In this document: positions 16,539-25,534 of the stretch, one piece after another
Position numbering within the stretch: position 1 is the stretch's first letter
How the letters are laid out: each line of letters begins with the position of its first letter
DNA from: Pelagadaptatus aseana
GTDB lineage: Bacteria > Pseudomonadota > Gammaproteobacteria > Pseudomonadales > Cellvibrionaceae
Length of the DNA stretch: 64,000 bases
Assembly: GCA_040365065.1 (NCBI GenBank)
Contig: BAABNI010000005.1
Location: 1 to 64,000 of the forward strand
Direction: 5' to 3'
Made by a program: the position numbers and the translations under genes
Notes under the pieces: generated by a model
Databases searched by the model: none
What the model saw: the letters and a program-made list of their open reading frames with translations, nothing else
What the model was told of the DNA's origin: nothing

Positions 16539-19500
16539 ATGAATTTTCTGCAGAATGCGGTTACCTATTATCGCAGTACCTTTTCCGTTCTCACCCTGAT
16601 TCTGCTGGCGGGTATTTTCAGTTACAGCAAGATGCCGGTTGAAGCGCAGCCCTATGTGAAAATTCCTTACGCTTCGGTCAATGTCCGGCTTGAAGGCGTT
16701 TCTCCAGAGGATTCTGCACGTTTGTTGGTGCGCCCGCTTGAGCAGGAAATCAGAACCATCGCCAATGTGGAAGAGATCCGTGCTTTCGGTCGTGAATCCT
16801 ATGCGCTGGTGTTGGTAAAATTTGAGGCCGGTGCCGTGGATTCGGAAAAGGCCATCAACGATCTGCGCGTAGCTGTCGATCGAGCCAAGGCGGAGTTGCC
16901 CAGCGATGCCGACGAGCCAATAGTTGAAGAATTGACCGCTGACGATTTCCCTTCCATTACCGTAGTCCTTACGCCAACACTGCAAACCTCGGAACGCGAC
17001 CTTTTCAAAACCGCCAAGATGTTACAGCGGGAAATTGAGGGTGTTGACGGTGTTCTTGACGCACCTTTGGCAGGCCATCGCGAAGAGGTGGTGGAAGCCA
17101 TCATTGATCCGGCCCGTCTGGAAAACTATCGCTTTACCAGTAATGAATTAATCACCGCCATTTTGGGAAATAACATTCTCGTGCCTGCGGGCTCACTGGA
17201 TTCTTCCCAGGGCCGTTTTTCAATCAAAGTGCCGGGCTTGATCGAAAACTACAAAGACGCTTATACCATTCCGCTGAAGTCCACCTCAGAGGGTGTCATC
17301 ACCCTGGGCGACGTGGCCGAAATTCGTCGCACGTTTAAGGATCCCAGTCGCTTCAGTACCTACAACGGCCGCAAGGCCATTTTGCTGGAAGTGAACAAGC
17401 GCATTGAGGCCAATCAGATCGAGGTGGCGCAAAAGGTCAGGGAGTTGGTGACGAGTCTGAAAAGCCGAATCCCTGCTGGTGTAGAGGTGGACTACGCCTT
17501 TGACCTGTCGGAGTTTTCTCAAGGGCTGGTCAATGAAATGCGCGGTAATATCATCACCGCCATGGCGCTGGTTATGGTTATTGTTGTCGGGGCGCTGGGT
17601 TTTCGCTCCGGTATTCTGGTGGGACTGGGCATTCCGGTATCGCTGTTGATCGCCATGATCGCCATGAACTATCTGGACTACTCCTTCAATATGATGGTGA
17701 TGTTCGGAATGATGCTGGCATTGGGGATGTTGATTGACGGCTCGATTGTGATTACCGAATTTGCCAATCGCAAAGTGGCGGAGGGTCTGGGTAACCGGGC
17801 GGCCTATCAGTTGGCGGTCAGACGCATGTTTTGGCCGGTGATGGCCTCGACGGCGACGACTCTGGCGGCTTTCCTGCCGATGATGTTCTGGCCGGGTGTA
17901 CCGGGCCAGTTTATGGGTTATCTGCCAGTGACAGTTTTCTGTGTGTTGCTGGCCTCGTTAAGCTACGCGCTGTTTTTCGCACCGGTGGTCGGTTCACTGA
18001 TGAAAAAAACTGAACTGGACAAGCGCACCCGGGATTACCTGATTCACTTGGAAGAACAGGACCCGACCACCTTGCCCGGTCATACCGGTCGCTACGCGCG
18101 ATTTTTAAGCTGGGTGCTGCGCCGCCCTGTGGTCTGGACGCTGGTGGCCCTGATGGTGCTGGTGTCAATTTTCCAGATTTACGGTCGCTACAACAACGGC
18201 GTGACTTTTTTTACCGATACCGAAGAAACGGCCGGTGTGGTTGCCATCCGCGCTCAGGGTAACTTCTCCATTGAAGAGAAGAAGGCGCTGGTTGCTCAGG
18301 TTGAGCAACGGGTGTTGTCTCTGAAAGAGGTGAAATCCGCTTACTCGGCCAGTGGTGGCGATAGCTCAGCCCGGGTAAAAGACAAAGACGAAATCGGCAG
18401 CATTCTGGTGGAGCTCTACGACCCCAAGACTCTGGGGCGTTCAACTCACGATGTGTTCGAAGAGATGAACACTCTGACCGAGGATATGGCGGGCATCATT
18501 GTCTCTGCCCAAGTGTTTGAAGGTGGGCCGCCGGTGGGTAAGCCGATCCAGTTGCAGCTGGAGTCCAACAATTACGACAAGCTGCGGGCTACCACCAGTT
18601 ATCTGCGCAATTACATTGAAAACAATTTTGAGGGGGTTCGGGATGTCACCGATACCACCCCGTTGCCGGGCATTGAGTGGGAAATGAAGGTTAATCGCAC
18701 TCTGGCTGCCCAGTTTGGCGTCAATGTCATGGAAGTGGGGCGCGCGGTGCAGTTGGTGACCAATGGCATCCTGTTGAGTGAATACCGTCCCGATGACTCC
18801 AATGAAGAAGTGGAGATTCGTGTTCGTTACCCCGCCGATGACCGTGGTTTGCGGGTGCTCGATGAGCTGCGCGTGACCACCGCTCAGGGGCCGGTTCCCA
18901 TCAGCACCTTCGTCACTCGTGAGGCTCACCCGAAAGTGGATCAGATCGAGCGGGTAGACTCGATCAATATCATGAAGGTGCAGTCGGAACTCGAGCCCGG
19001 TTATCTGGCCGATGATATCGTTCAGGAAATTAAAGCCTGGCTGGAGGAAAACCCTCTGGATAAGGAAGTTAATCTGGTATTCCGTGGTGCGAACGAAGAG
19101 CAGGAAGAGTCTTTGGCGTTTTTGTCAGTAGCCTTCTTGTTGGCCCTGTTTCTGATGTACATCCTGTTGGTGACCCAGTTCAACAGTTTTTATCAGGCTT
19201 TTTTGATTCTGTCATCCGTGGTGATGTCCACCGCCGGTGTGCTGTTGGGGCTACTGCTGACCGGAGATTCTTTCAGTACGATTCTTACCGGCGTGGGCAT
19301 TGTTGCTCTGGCCGGGATTGTGGTGAACAACAATATCGTTCTGATTGATACCTACAATTATGTGCGTGAGGAAGAGCCGGATTTGTCGCTGACCAGTGCT
19401 GCTGTCAAAGCCTGTGCCCAGCGTTTACGGCCGGTATTTTTGACCACGGCTACCACCATTCTGGGGATGGCGCCAATTGCCATGGGTGCCAGTGTCGACC

Positions 19501-19730
19501 TGATCGCCAGAGAAGTGGTGATTGACGGTGTGGTTGCCTCCTATTTTGTGCTGGTGGCCCGGGCCATTGTCTTTGGGTTGTTGTTTGCCACCCTGCTGAC
19601 ATTGATAGTTACACCGGTCATGTTGATCTTGCCCTCCCGTCTCAAGGAGTTGTTGGCTCTCTATCTGGCTCCCGTCTGGCGGTCGATGAACCCCGGTTGG
19701 TTGACTCGCAAGGGTGAAGCCGGGCAATAA
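16539..19730 (+). CDS. RND efflux transporter permease (AcrB/HAE family)
   Basis: 1063 aa inner-membrane proton-driven exporter with the RND layout: TM1, a large periplasmic loop, TM2-6, a second loop, TM7-12. The opening MNFLQNAVTYYRSTFSVLTLILLAGIF and the PYASVNVRLEGVSPEDSARL segment are typical. In TM4 the proton-relay motif reads LGMLIDGSIVITEF: one Asp followed by Gly, not the DD of AcrB, a variation also seen in other RND subfamilies. TM10 contains GIVALAGIVVNNNIVLIDT. The substrate cannot be told from the sequence. A 13-bp hairpin lies about 40 nt after the stop. Confidence 0.93.
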   Translation: MNFLQNAVTYYRSTFSVLTLILLAGIFSYSKMPVEAQPYVKIPYASVNVRLEGVSPEDSARLLVRPLEQEIRTIANVEEIRAFGRESYALVLVKFEAGAVDSEKAINDLRVAVDRAKAELPSDADEPIVEELTADDFPSITVVLTPTLQTSERDLFKTAKMLQREIEGVDGVLDAPLAGHREEVVEAIIDPARLENYRFTSNELITAILGNNILVPAGSLDSSQGRFSIKVPGLIENYKDAYTIPLKSTSEGVITLGDVAEIRRTFKDPSRFSTYNGRKAILLEVNKRIEANQIEVAQKVRELVTSLKSRIPAGVEVDYAFDLSEFSQGLVNEMRGNIITAMALVMVIVVGALGFRSGILVGLGIPVSLLIAMIAMNYLDYSFNMMVMFGMMLALGMLIDGSIVITEFANRKVAEGLGNRAAYQLAVRRMFWPVMASTATTLAAFLPMMFWPGVPGQFMGYLPVTVFCVLLASLSYALFFAPVVGSLMKKTELDKRTRDYLIHLEEQDPTTLPGHTGRYARFLSWVLRRPVVWTLVALMVLVSIFQIYGRYNNGVTFFTDTEETAGVVAIRAQGNFSIEEKKALVAQVEQRVLSLKEVKSAYSASGGDSSARVKDKDEIGSILVELYDPKTLGRSTHDVFEEMNTLTEDMAGIIVSAQVFEGGPPVGKPIQLQLESNNYDKLRATTSYLRNYIENNFEGVRDVTDTTPLPGIEWEMKVNRTLAAQFGVNVMEVGRAVQLVTNGILLSEYRPDDSNEEVEIRVRYPADDRGLRVLDELRVTTAQGPVPISTFVTREAHPKVDQIERVDSINIMKVQSELEPGYLADDIVQEIKAWLEENPLDKEVNLVFRGANEEQEESLAFLSVAFLLALFLMYILLVTQFNSFYQAFLILSSVVMSTAGVLLGLLLTGDSFSTILTGVGIVALAGIVVNNNIVLIDTYNYVREEEPDLSLTSAAVKACAQRLRPVFLTTATTILGMAPIAMGASVDLIAREVVIDGVVASYFVLVARAIVFGLLFATLLTLIVTPVMLILPSRLKELLALYLAPVWRSMNPGWLTRKGEAGQ

Positions 19731-19771
19731 AGTTTCGCAGTGCCGGGTATTTCGTATAAAGTACCTTTCTG

Positions 19772-19808
19772 GCGGTCGATGGTTTCTGTCATAGTAACCA
19801 TCGACCGC
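19772..19808 (+). terminator. strong hairpin after the RND operon, poor T-tract
   Basis: GCGGTCGATGGTT (19772-19784) pairs perfectly with AACCATCGACCGC (19796-19808) around an 11-nt loop. Only a weak T-rich stretch follows, so it may stabilise the mRNA 3' end rather than terminate. Confidence 0.45.
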
Positions 19809-19846
19809 TTCGATATTCAGTACGTTTTATTCCAGCACCCGAATCT

Positions 19847-20494
19847 ATGAAGTTTGAAGAACTAAAATTGCCCTACGGTTATCCTGTCCAATTACAGGCT
19901 GGCAGTGGTACTGACGCCGTTAAACTCAGTTCCCGGCTGTTGGGCTGTGTACCAGGTAAGACGTTGATGGTATCCGTACCCAAGGCGTCCCGTCTGCGCA
20001 CCGGGCAGAAGATCATTGTTCGTATCATGGCTGCCAATGGCATTTGTCTGTTTCCGGCCGTTCTGGAATCCACTGCCAATATGCCCTTACCCATGTTGTG
20101 CCTGAGCTACCCGGGGTCAGTCCAGTTCAAAGAAATCAGGGGCGCCACCCGGGTTGATGTGGGTTTGGCTATTCAGGCAACCAACCTCAGCTCCCTTGAA
20201 GAGAAAAGCTGTGATGGCAAGGTCAGTGATATTTCCCTGTCCGGAGCTAAAATAGAGCTGCGTGAAGCCATTGGCGAAGTGGGAGAAGAGCTGGACCTTG
20301 AAATGACGGTTAATATCGCCAACCTGACCCGGAAGCTGAAAATCAAAACCCTGATACGCTCCAGAATTGAACGCAGCACCCGGGAGCAGGATGAAGAGTT
20401 TTCTGCCGTATACGGGGTGGAATTCAAAGAAAACAATGAAGAACAGCTGTTGGGACTCTATGCCTATATTTACAGCGCCATGGCGCAAGCTTAG
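19847..20494 (+). CDS. PilZ domain protein with YcgR-like N-terminal domain
   Basis: 215 aa. The first about 100 residues form a YcgR-type (PilZN) beta-barrel domain (LKLPYGYPVQLQ..., TGQKIIVRIMAANG). The second half is a PilZ domain with the c-di-GMP motifs RGATR (RxxxR) and DISLSGAKI (DxSxxG). It should be a soluble c-di-GMP effector; YcgR relatives brake flagellar motors, but no flagellar gene is nearby. The next gene starts inside its last 35 nt, so the two are translationally coupled. Confidence 0.88.
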   Translation: MKFEELKLPYGYPVQLQAGSGTDAVKLSSRLLGCVPGKTLMVSVPKASRLRTGQKIIVRIMAANGICLFPAVLESTANMPLPMLCLSYPGSVQFKEIRGATRVDVGLAIQATNLSSLEEKSCDGKVSDISLSGAKIELREAIGEVGEELDLEMTVNIANLTRKLKIKTLIRSRIERSTREQDEEFSAVYGVEFKENNEEQLLGLYAYIYSAMAQA

Positions 20495-21047
20495 TCTGTT
20501 TCTGGTTTTGCTGGTTGCCACCCCGACCAGCTGGGCGGTGAACGATCTCGATCTATGGTTGCCCTCGAGTATGCGTGACCTGATGCCGCAGTTGCGCAAG
20601 GCGGCTCTGGCAGTGGAGGCAACCGAAGAGTGCAGCAAGTTGATGCAGGCCGGTCTCTATGAGCCCTCTCGCAAGGCTGAAGTTCCCAAATTCCGGATGC
20701 TGTGTCGCGATGCCAATCGCCGTTCTTATGCGGTGTTGGTCAATTCTCAAAGCCTTGAAATTACCTATCCGGGACGCAAGCCTGAGGTTACGACTTTTAA
20801 TAAAAAAATGGTGGCTTCCATTTGGCGTAACTGCCAGCAACAGCTGCAACAGAAAACCAAGTTTATGAACGATATGGTGTTGCTGACCAAGGGCATGCCA
20901 AAGCCTGATACATCGGAGCCGGGGGCTCTGACCATGCTGGTGGATTTCGATGCCAAAACCATGCAGGGCAAGCCTCTGCGTTATCGGGCGACCTGCTTTG
21001 CCACATTGGATAAGCCGGCTCGTTTGACCATCAAGGGTCGCCCCTGA
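20460..21047 (+). CDS. secreted protein of unknown function
   Basis: 195 aa. The ATG at 20460 gives a clean signal peptide (MPIFTAPWRKLSLFLVLLVA..SWA) and overlaps the PilZ gene by 35 nt. The mature part has no motif I recognise: it begins VNDLDLWLPSSMRDLMPQLR, contains two nearby Cys (EECSKLM and RMLCRDANRRSYAV) and a later pair (RNCQQQL, RATCFATL) that could form disulphides. It is basic overall. Position between a PilZ protein and a membrane redox-like protein suggests a shared envelope role, but this is inference. Confidence 0.7.
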   Translation: MPIFTAPWRKLSLFLVLLVATPTSWAVNDLDLWLPSSMRDLMPQLRKAALAVEATEECSKLMQAGLYEPSRKAEVPKFRMLCRDANRRSYAVLVNSQSLEITYPGRKPEVTTFNKKMVASIWRNCQQQLQQKTKFMNDMVLLTKGMPKPDTSEPGALTMLVDFDAKTMQGKPLRYRATCFATLDKPARLTIKGRP

Positions 21048-21065
21048 TTTCGGCTGTTTGATTCT

Positions 21066-21893
21066 ATGTTTGCGCTTCGCTCTCTCTATATACGGTTTTA
21101 CACTCTGGTGGCCGTGATGGTCTCTGTTTTTGCTCTGATGCATTTAGTGCAGGGACACTGGCAGTGGTTGGCGCCTCTGCTGGCCTGGGTACCAATGCCG
21201 CTGCTGAATTTATGGCGACGATTTAAAACCAACGCCTGGTATCGCGATGAACGCGAGCGCCCGGTGATGACCCTGACCTTACTGGCTGTGGCCATGGTTT
21301 TGATTACCGGGGAGCGCGAAGCCCCCCTGTGGTGTACTTTGGCCGGGCTGTTTGGTTTGCTGCTGTTACTGTTTGTCGCCACCGCGGTACCACGCGGTCT
21401 CAGGGAAAAGCAGGGCAATTCGACGTTATTGGCAGAGCTGGAGTTCTCTGATGCTGCAGGCAAGCCATGCCGTTTACGGCAGTCCCTGCCGCAGGGGCCG
21501 GTGATGGCCCTGTTTGTTCATTCGCCTTCGCAGGTATACGGCTGTATGGCCGTGCGGGAATTACAGCAGTGGTTGCAGCAGGGGCATTCCCCCATACCGG
21601 CCAGCCAGATTGTGGTGATTTTCCCCGGGGATATTCCCGCTTGGGTGGAGCCTTTGAAATCCTTGGGGGTGCATTGCTGGCAGGATAGTCAGGGGGCTTC
21701 TCTGGCGACGCTGGGGCTTTGGTTGCGCGGTGGCAATGTCGGCTTTCCGGGTGGGCCCAATGCTGCCCGCCCGGCGCTTGCGGTACTGGCGGATGATCAA
21801 CAACAACCGGGTTTGTGGCAGGTGGCGGATAATCTGCGTATGCCGCCTTCTCTTGAGGTGCTGCAGTCCAAAATAGACCGGTTAGTTAAATAA
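21066..21893 (+). CDS. membrane protein with a C-terminal peroxiredoxin/thioredoxin-like domain
   Basis: 275 aa. Three or four hydrophobic helices in the first about 110 residues (LVAVMVSVFALMHLV, LAPLLAWVPMPLLNL, MTLTLLAVAMVLIT, LAGLFGLLLLLFVATAV) precede a soluble domain. That domain looks like an AhpC/TSA fold: VMALFVHSPSQVYGCMAVRELQQWL, then QIVVIFPGD, LGVHCWQD and RPALAVLADDQ. The Cys in VYGCMAVREL sits near the usual peroxidatic position but lacks the TxxC motif, so activity is uncertain. The assignment rests on pattern only. It follows the secreted gene by 18 nt, and its end overlaps convergent dinB by 12 bp. Confidence 0.6.
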   Translation: MFALRSLYIRFYTLVAVMVSVFALMHLVQGHWQWLAPLLAWVPMPLLNLWRRFKTNAWYRDERERPVMTLTLLAVAMVLITGEREAPLWCTLAGLFGLLLLLFVATAVPRGLREKQGNSTLLAELEFSDAAGKPCRLRQSLPQGPVMALFVHSPSQVYGCMAVRELQQWLQQGHSPIPASQIVVIFPGDIPAWVEPLKSLGVHCWQDSQGASLATLGLWLRGGNVGFPGGPNAARPALAVLADDQQQPGLWQVADNLRMPPSLEVLQSKIDRLVK

Positions 21894-22955
21894 CCCCAGC
21901 TGTGGCTCCGAATTATCCGGTGCCGGCGCTTGTGCTATTTCCTGAAAGCGGACGCCAATACCAAGTAGCCGAATTGGCCGTGCGTCCCTTTGGACGGCTT
22001 CTTTAAGGAGTTGCTGGTAGTCCTCCAATTTGGCTTGGGTTCCCTCTCTTTCCAGCGTGGTGCTGTGAAAATCGTTGAATTTCACTTTGACAAAGGCTTT
22101 GCGAACCCGGTATTCCGGGTCAAGTTTTGACAGGCGGCGATTCAGATCCTGCAGCAGTCCGGGCAGCTCGGCCAGACATTCATCAATGTTATTCAGGTCC
22201 CGGGCAAAAGTGTGTTCGACACTGAGGGATTTTCGGATTCGGTGGGGTTTTACCGGTCGGTGATCGATCCCTTGCGACAGCTCAAACAGCCTCTCACCGA
22301 AGCTGCCAAAGTGCTGGCTCAGGCGTTCAGCCCCAAAGCGGTAGAGGTCGGCACAGGTTTCGATACCGAGCATCTGCAGTTTTTCGGTGGTGACTCTGCC
22401 GACACCGTGGATCTTCCTGACTGGCAGTTGGCTGACAAACTCGTGTACCTGATCAGGGCTGATGACAAACAGGCCATCAGGTTTATTCCAGTCACTGGCA
22501 ATTTTGGCGAGAAATTTTGATGGCGCAACTCCCGCAGACACGGTGATGTTCAGTTGTTGCTTGATTCTCTGGCGTATTTCTTCAGCGATGCGGCTGGCGC
22601 TGCCTGCGTGGGCCTGACACTCAGAGACGTCGAGGTAGGCCTCATCCAGCGACAGGGGTTCGACCATCTGGGTGTAGTCATGAAAAATATCGTGCATTAC
22701 CGAGGAGGCGACTTTGTATTTCTCCATGTGGTGTGGGACAAGAATCAATTCCGGACAGAGGCTTAAAGCCTGTCCGGTTGCCATGGCTGAATGCACGCCA
22801 TATTTGCGGGCCTCGTAATTGCACGCGGAGATGACTCCGCGTCGGTCAGAGCGCCCGCCAACGGCCACGGGGCGGTTTCTCAGGTAGGGGTTGTCCCGGA
22901 TTTCGATGGCGGCGTAAAAACAGTCGGCATCGACATGGATGATTTTTCTCGGCAT
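21882..22955 (-). CDS. dinB: DNA polymerase IV (Y family, translesion)
   Basis: 357 aa from ATG 22955; an in-frame TTG at 22958 precedes it. The Y-family catalytic motifs are HVDADCFYAAIE near the N-terminus and LSLDEAYLDVS at about 101-111. The helix-hairpin-helix segment IHGVGRVTTEKLQMLGI and a little-finger domain follow. The C-terminus QLGLFN is a good beta-clamp-binding peptide (QLxLF). A perfect LexA box lies about 20 nt upstream, so SOS induction is expected. Confidence 0.96.
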   Translation of the reverse strand: MPRKIIHVDADCFYAAIEIRDNPYLRNRPVAVGGRSDRRGVISACNYEARKYGVHSAMATGQALSLCPELILVPHHMEKYKVASSVMHDIFHDYTQMVEPLSLDEAYLDVSECQAHAGSASRIAEEIRQRIKQQLNITVSAGVAPSKFLAKIASDWNKPDGLFVISPDQVHEFVSQLPVRKIHGVGRVTTEKLQMLGIETCADLYRFGAERLSQHFGSFGERLFELSQGIDHRPVKPHRIRKSLSVEHTFARDLNNIDECLAELPGLLQDLNRRLSKLDPEYRVRKAFVKVKFNDFHSTTLEREGTQAKLEDYQQLLKEAVQRDARPIRLLGIGVRFQEIAQAPAPDNSEPQLGLFN

Positions 22956-22975
22956 CAAAAAATCATAGCATTTTA

Positions 22976-22991
22976 CTGTTTTTATATACAG
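22976..22991. promoter_or_regulatory. LexA (SOS) box of dinB
   Basis: CTGTTTTTATATACAG matches the CTGT-N8-ACAG consensus exactly with an all-A/T centre. It is 21-36 nt before the dinB ATG, where it would block the promoter. Confidence 0.9.
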
Positions 22992-23003
22992 TTTTTGTCG
23001 AGC

Positions 23004-23480
23004 TCAGTGACGGTGACCACTGATGCGGTCGTGCATACAGCTTTGCATTAAGCGTTCAAAATCGGCTTTTGACACATGAATCAGGTGTTCGTGATCACCC
23101 GCTTCCAGCCAGAAATCAGGTGCCTCCAGCAATTGTTCGTCCCAGATGACGTTAATGCCATAAGCCTGACCAAAGGAAGGGATGGCCCCGTGTTCGCAAT
23201 CGAAAAAAATGTTTTCCAGTTCATCCTCGTCAGCGAGTACCAAGTGCCGGTCAAATACCTGATTCAGGGTGTGGCGTAAAACCCGATTGCTGGCCGGAAT
23301 CACGGCCATGGTGTAGTGGAAGTCCTCGTCCCGGAATACAACGCCTTTGATCAGAGCGGTCGCGGGTATGTTGGCACTTACGGCGGTATTGTAAGAGCCT
23401 TCGGTATAGGGGTGATGTACGACATCAAAATCGATGTCTTTGGTTTTGAGAAAATTATCCAAAGTAACCGCAACGCCCAT
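23004..23480 (-). CDS. YbaK/ProX-type aminoacyl-tRNA deacylase domain protein
   Basis: 158 aa from ATG 23480, which has GAGGTGG 5 nt upstream. The fold is that of the YbaK/EbsC family: DVVHHPYTEGSYNTAVSANIPATALIKGVVF with the conserved Lys in ALIKGVV, CEHGAIPSFGQAYGINVIWD, and HLIHVSKADFERL at the end. Such free-standing domains hydrolyse mischarged tRNAs in trans. Which amino acid it edits is not clear. The 240 nt before it carry no further gene that I can see. Confidence 0.85.
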   Translation of the reverse strand: MGVAVTLDNFLKTKDIDFDVVHHPYTEGSYNTAVSANIPATALIKGVVFRDEDFHYTMAVIPASNRVLRHTLNQVFDRHLVLADEDELENIFFDCEHGAIPSFGQAYGINVIWDEQLLEAPDFWLEAGDHEHLIHVSKADFERLMQSCMHDRISGHRH

Positions 23481-23720
23481 AAGCCACCTCCAGTGAGTGT
23501 GACCAGCGGAACGCGCAGGCATCGTGGGATGCATCAATGGTACGGCAGACCAAGCTTCAGGCAACTTGAGCTGGGTTCAACTCAAGCCTGAGTCAACGAC
23601 AGCGGTTCCGTCTGGTTAGCTGTTCTTGTCGAGCCTTGTTGTAAGTATACGTGCAATCCGGCTTTTTGAAGTTTAGTTTGTGACTTTGCTGTTAGTTTTG
23701 GTCACGCGTGTTGCCGGGGT

Positions 23721-25181
23721 TTACAATTTGGTGTCTTCCATTAATGCATTGAGTTGACGGATTCGCTCTTCCAGCAGAGTGCGCTTCATGTAGTTGTCTT
23801 TCACCAGCGCCAGGGCATTTTCAAGTTGCTGTCTGGCCTTGTCGAGCACGCCGTTTAGGATGAAGTATTCCGCCCGGGCCGTGTGAACCCCGTAAATATT
23901 GCCCGCCAGACCATGTGCTTCAGCCAGCAGATACCAGACGTAGTCGTCTTTGGGGCGGCGCTTGATATGAGCCGTAAGGACTTCTTCACACAGCGGGTAG
24001 TTGCCGTTGCGCATCAGAAGTTCGGCGTAGCGCACGGTAAGCGGGTGGTTGCCCGGCTGTTGTTGCAGGTGTTGCTCAACCAACTGCAGGGCGCCGGTAA
24101 AGTCTTCCTGCCCGGCCAGAGTATCGGCGCGGGCCATGACATAGGCCACTTTATCCGGGGACTGTTGCAATAGCGGGATAATGGCTTCAGTGGCTTGCTG
24201 ATACTGGTGAGACTTGTTCAATGCGATCACCAGACCATAGCGGCTGGCTTCTTCGGACAAGGTGTCACCTTCAAGTTCGCTGCGGAATCGCTTGACCGCT
24301 TGTTCCGGTGTCTCCGTGTGCAGCAGGGTGGCGCGGGCCCGCATCAGGTGAAAATCGAGGGAGCTGGGGGTCGACCTTTTGGGGTATTTTTGGGCGCGAT
24401 TGAGAGCGTCGGCAATACGGCTTTCGGTGACCGGGTGCGTCAGCAGGAATTCCGGAGGGCGTCTGCTGTAGCGGGTGGTACGGAGCATGCGCTCGAACAT
24501 TTCAGCCACGGAGTGAGGATCCATTTCCGCCGCCACCATGGTTTGCATGCCGATGCGATCGGCCTCCTGCTCGTTTTGACGACTAAAGCGCAGTTGCGAG
24601 TCGAGGGCTGCGGCCTGAGTGGCGGTGATGGCCGCCAGGCCGGCATCGCCACCGGTGGTCGCTGCTATCACCAGGCTGGCGAGCATGGCTGCCATCATGG
24701 GAATGGTGTTTTGCTGTTGCTTGGCGACACTGCGGGCAAAGTGGCGCTGACTCAGATGAGCCAATTCGTGGCTGAGTACCGAGGCCAACTGCCCTTCGGA
24801 CTCGGCGTGCAAAAACAGCCCGGTATGGACACCGACAACACCGCCGGGCACGGCAAATGCATTCATGCTGGGATTGTTGACCACCACCAGTTCGAGTTTG
24901 TTCTCGCTCAGTTGACTGTGACGAGCCAGGCGGTTTAGCAATTGTTCCAGATAAACGTAGGTCAGTGCGTCGGAGTTGGCGGGGACTTTACTGCGAAACG
25001 AACGCAGCCAGGCCTGACCCAGCTCGTATTCTTTCTGGGGCGAAATGGTTGCGCTGGTGCTGTCACCCAGAGAGGGCAGATTGTAATTTTGTGCCTGGGA
25101 TACGGTCGGCTGAAACATCAAAGCGCCGGCAAACAATGCTCTTTGTAAAAACTGTTTGGCGTGTTTTAAATCGAAGGACAC
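23721..25181 (-). CDS. bepA: periplasmic M48 metalloprotease with TPR domain (BepA/YfgC)
   Basis: 486 aa. A signal peptide (AKQFLQRALFAGALMFQPTVSQA) precedes an M48 peptidase domain with the zinc motif HELAH in LSHELAHLSQRH, the glutamate-bearing EADRIGMQTMV segment and the HPVTESRIADA stretch. C-terminal TPR repeats (about 300-470) follow. BepA assists LptD assembly and degrades stalled outer-membrane proteins together with the BAM complex; bamC is elsewhere in this window. It diverges from the TusA-like gene, an arrangement also known in Pseudomonas. Confidence 0.92.
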   Translation of the reverse strand: MSFDLKHAKQFLQRALFAGALMFQPTVSQAQNYNLPSLGDSTSATISPQKEYELGQAWLRSFRSKVPANSDALTYVYLEQLLNRLARHSQLSENKLELVVVNNPSMNAFAVPGGVVGVHTGLFLHAESEGQLASVLSHELAHLSQRHFARSVAKQQQNTIPMMAAMLASLVIAATTGGDAGLAAITATQAAALDSQLRFSRQNEQEADRIGMQTMVAAEMDPHSVAEMFERMLRTTRYSRRPPEFLLTHPVTESRIADALNRAQKYPKRSTPSSLDFHLMRARATLLHTETPEQAVKRFRSELEGDTLSEEASRYGLVIALNKSHQYQQATEAIIPLLQQSPDKVAYVMARADTLAGQEDFTGALQLVEQHLQQQPGNHPLTVRYAELLMRNGNYPLCEEVLTAHIKRRPKDDYVWYLLAEAHGLAGNIYGVHTARAEYFILNGVLDKARQQLENALALVKDNYMKRTLLEERIRQLNALMEDTKL

Positions 25182-25294
25182 AAAAAAATCCAGTGGTTAT
25201 TTATTATCGGATAACAGCAAGTGTATAGGGTCTGGTTACGATCGGGTATCATTTCAGGCTATTATTCTGGCTCTATTTTTGGATGATGTAATTG

Positions 25295-25522
25295 ATGGAT
25301 ATTACTCAGGAAATTGACGCTCGTGGATTGGAGTGTCCCATGCCTTTATTAAAAGCCAAATTGGCTCTCAATAAGTTGGACTCTGGTGCCACCTTAAAAG
25401 TTCAAGCGACCGATGCCGGCTCCGTCAGGGACTTTAAAACCTTTGCTGAATTAAGTGGCAATCCCCTGCTGTCCAGTGATGAAAGCGACGGCGTATACAC
25501 CTACATATTACAAAAAGCCTGA
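25295..25522 (+). CDS. TusA-family sulfur carrier protein
   Basis: 75 aa. The family signature is MDITQEIDARGLECPMPLLKAKLAL, with the persulfide-accepting Cys in ECPMP (CPxP). It begins at ATG 25295; a TTG directly before it is in frame but adds nothing. The family relays sulfur for tRNA thiolation or molybdenum cofactor work. It lies next to the perM-like gene (12 nt gap) and opposite bepA, so it may be a bepA-linked paralogue rather than the true tusA. Confidence 0.9.
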   Translation: MDITQEIDARGLECPMPLLKAKLALNKLDSGATLKVQATDAGSVRDFKTFAELSGNPLLSSDESDGVYTYILQKA

Positions 25523-25534
25523 CAGGGACTGGCC

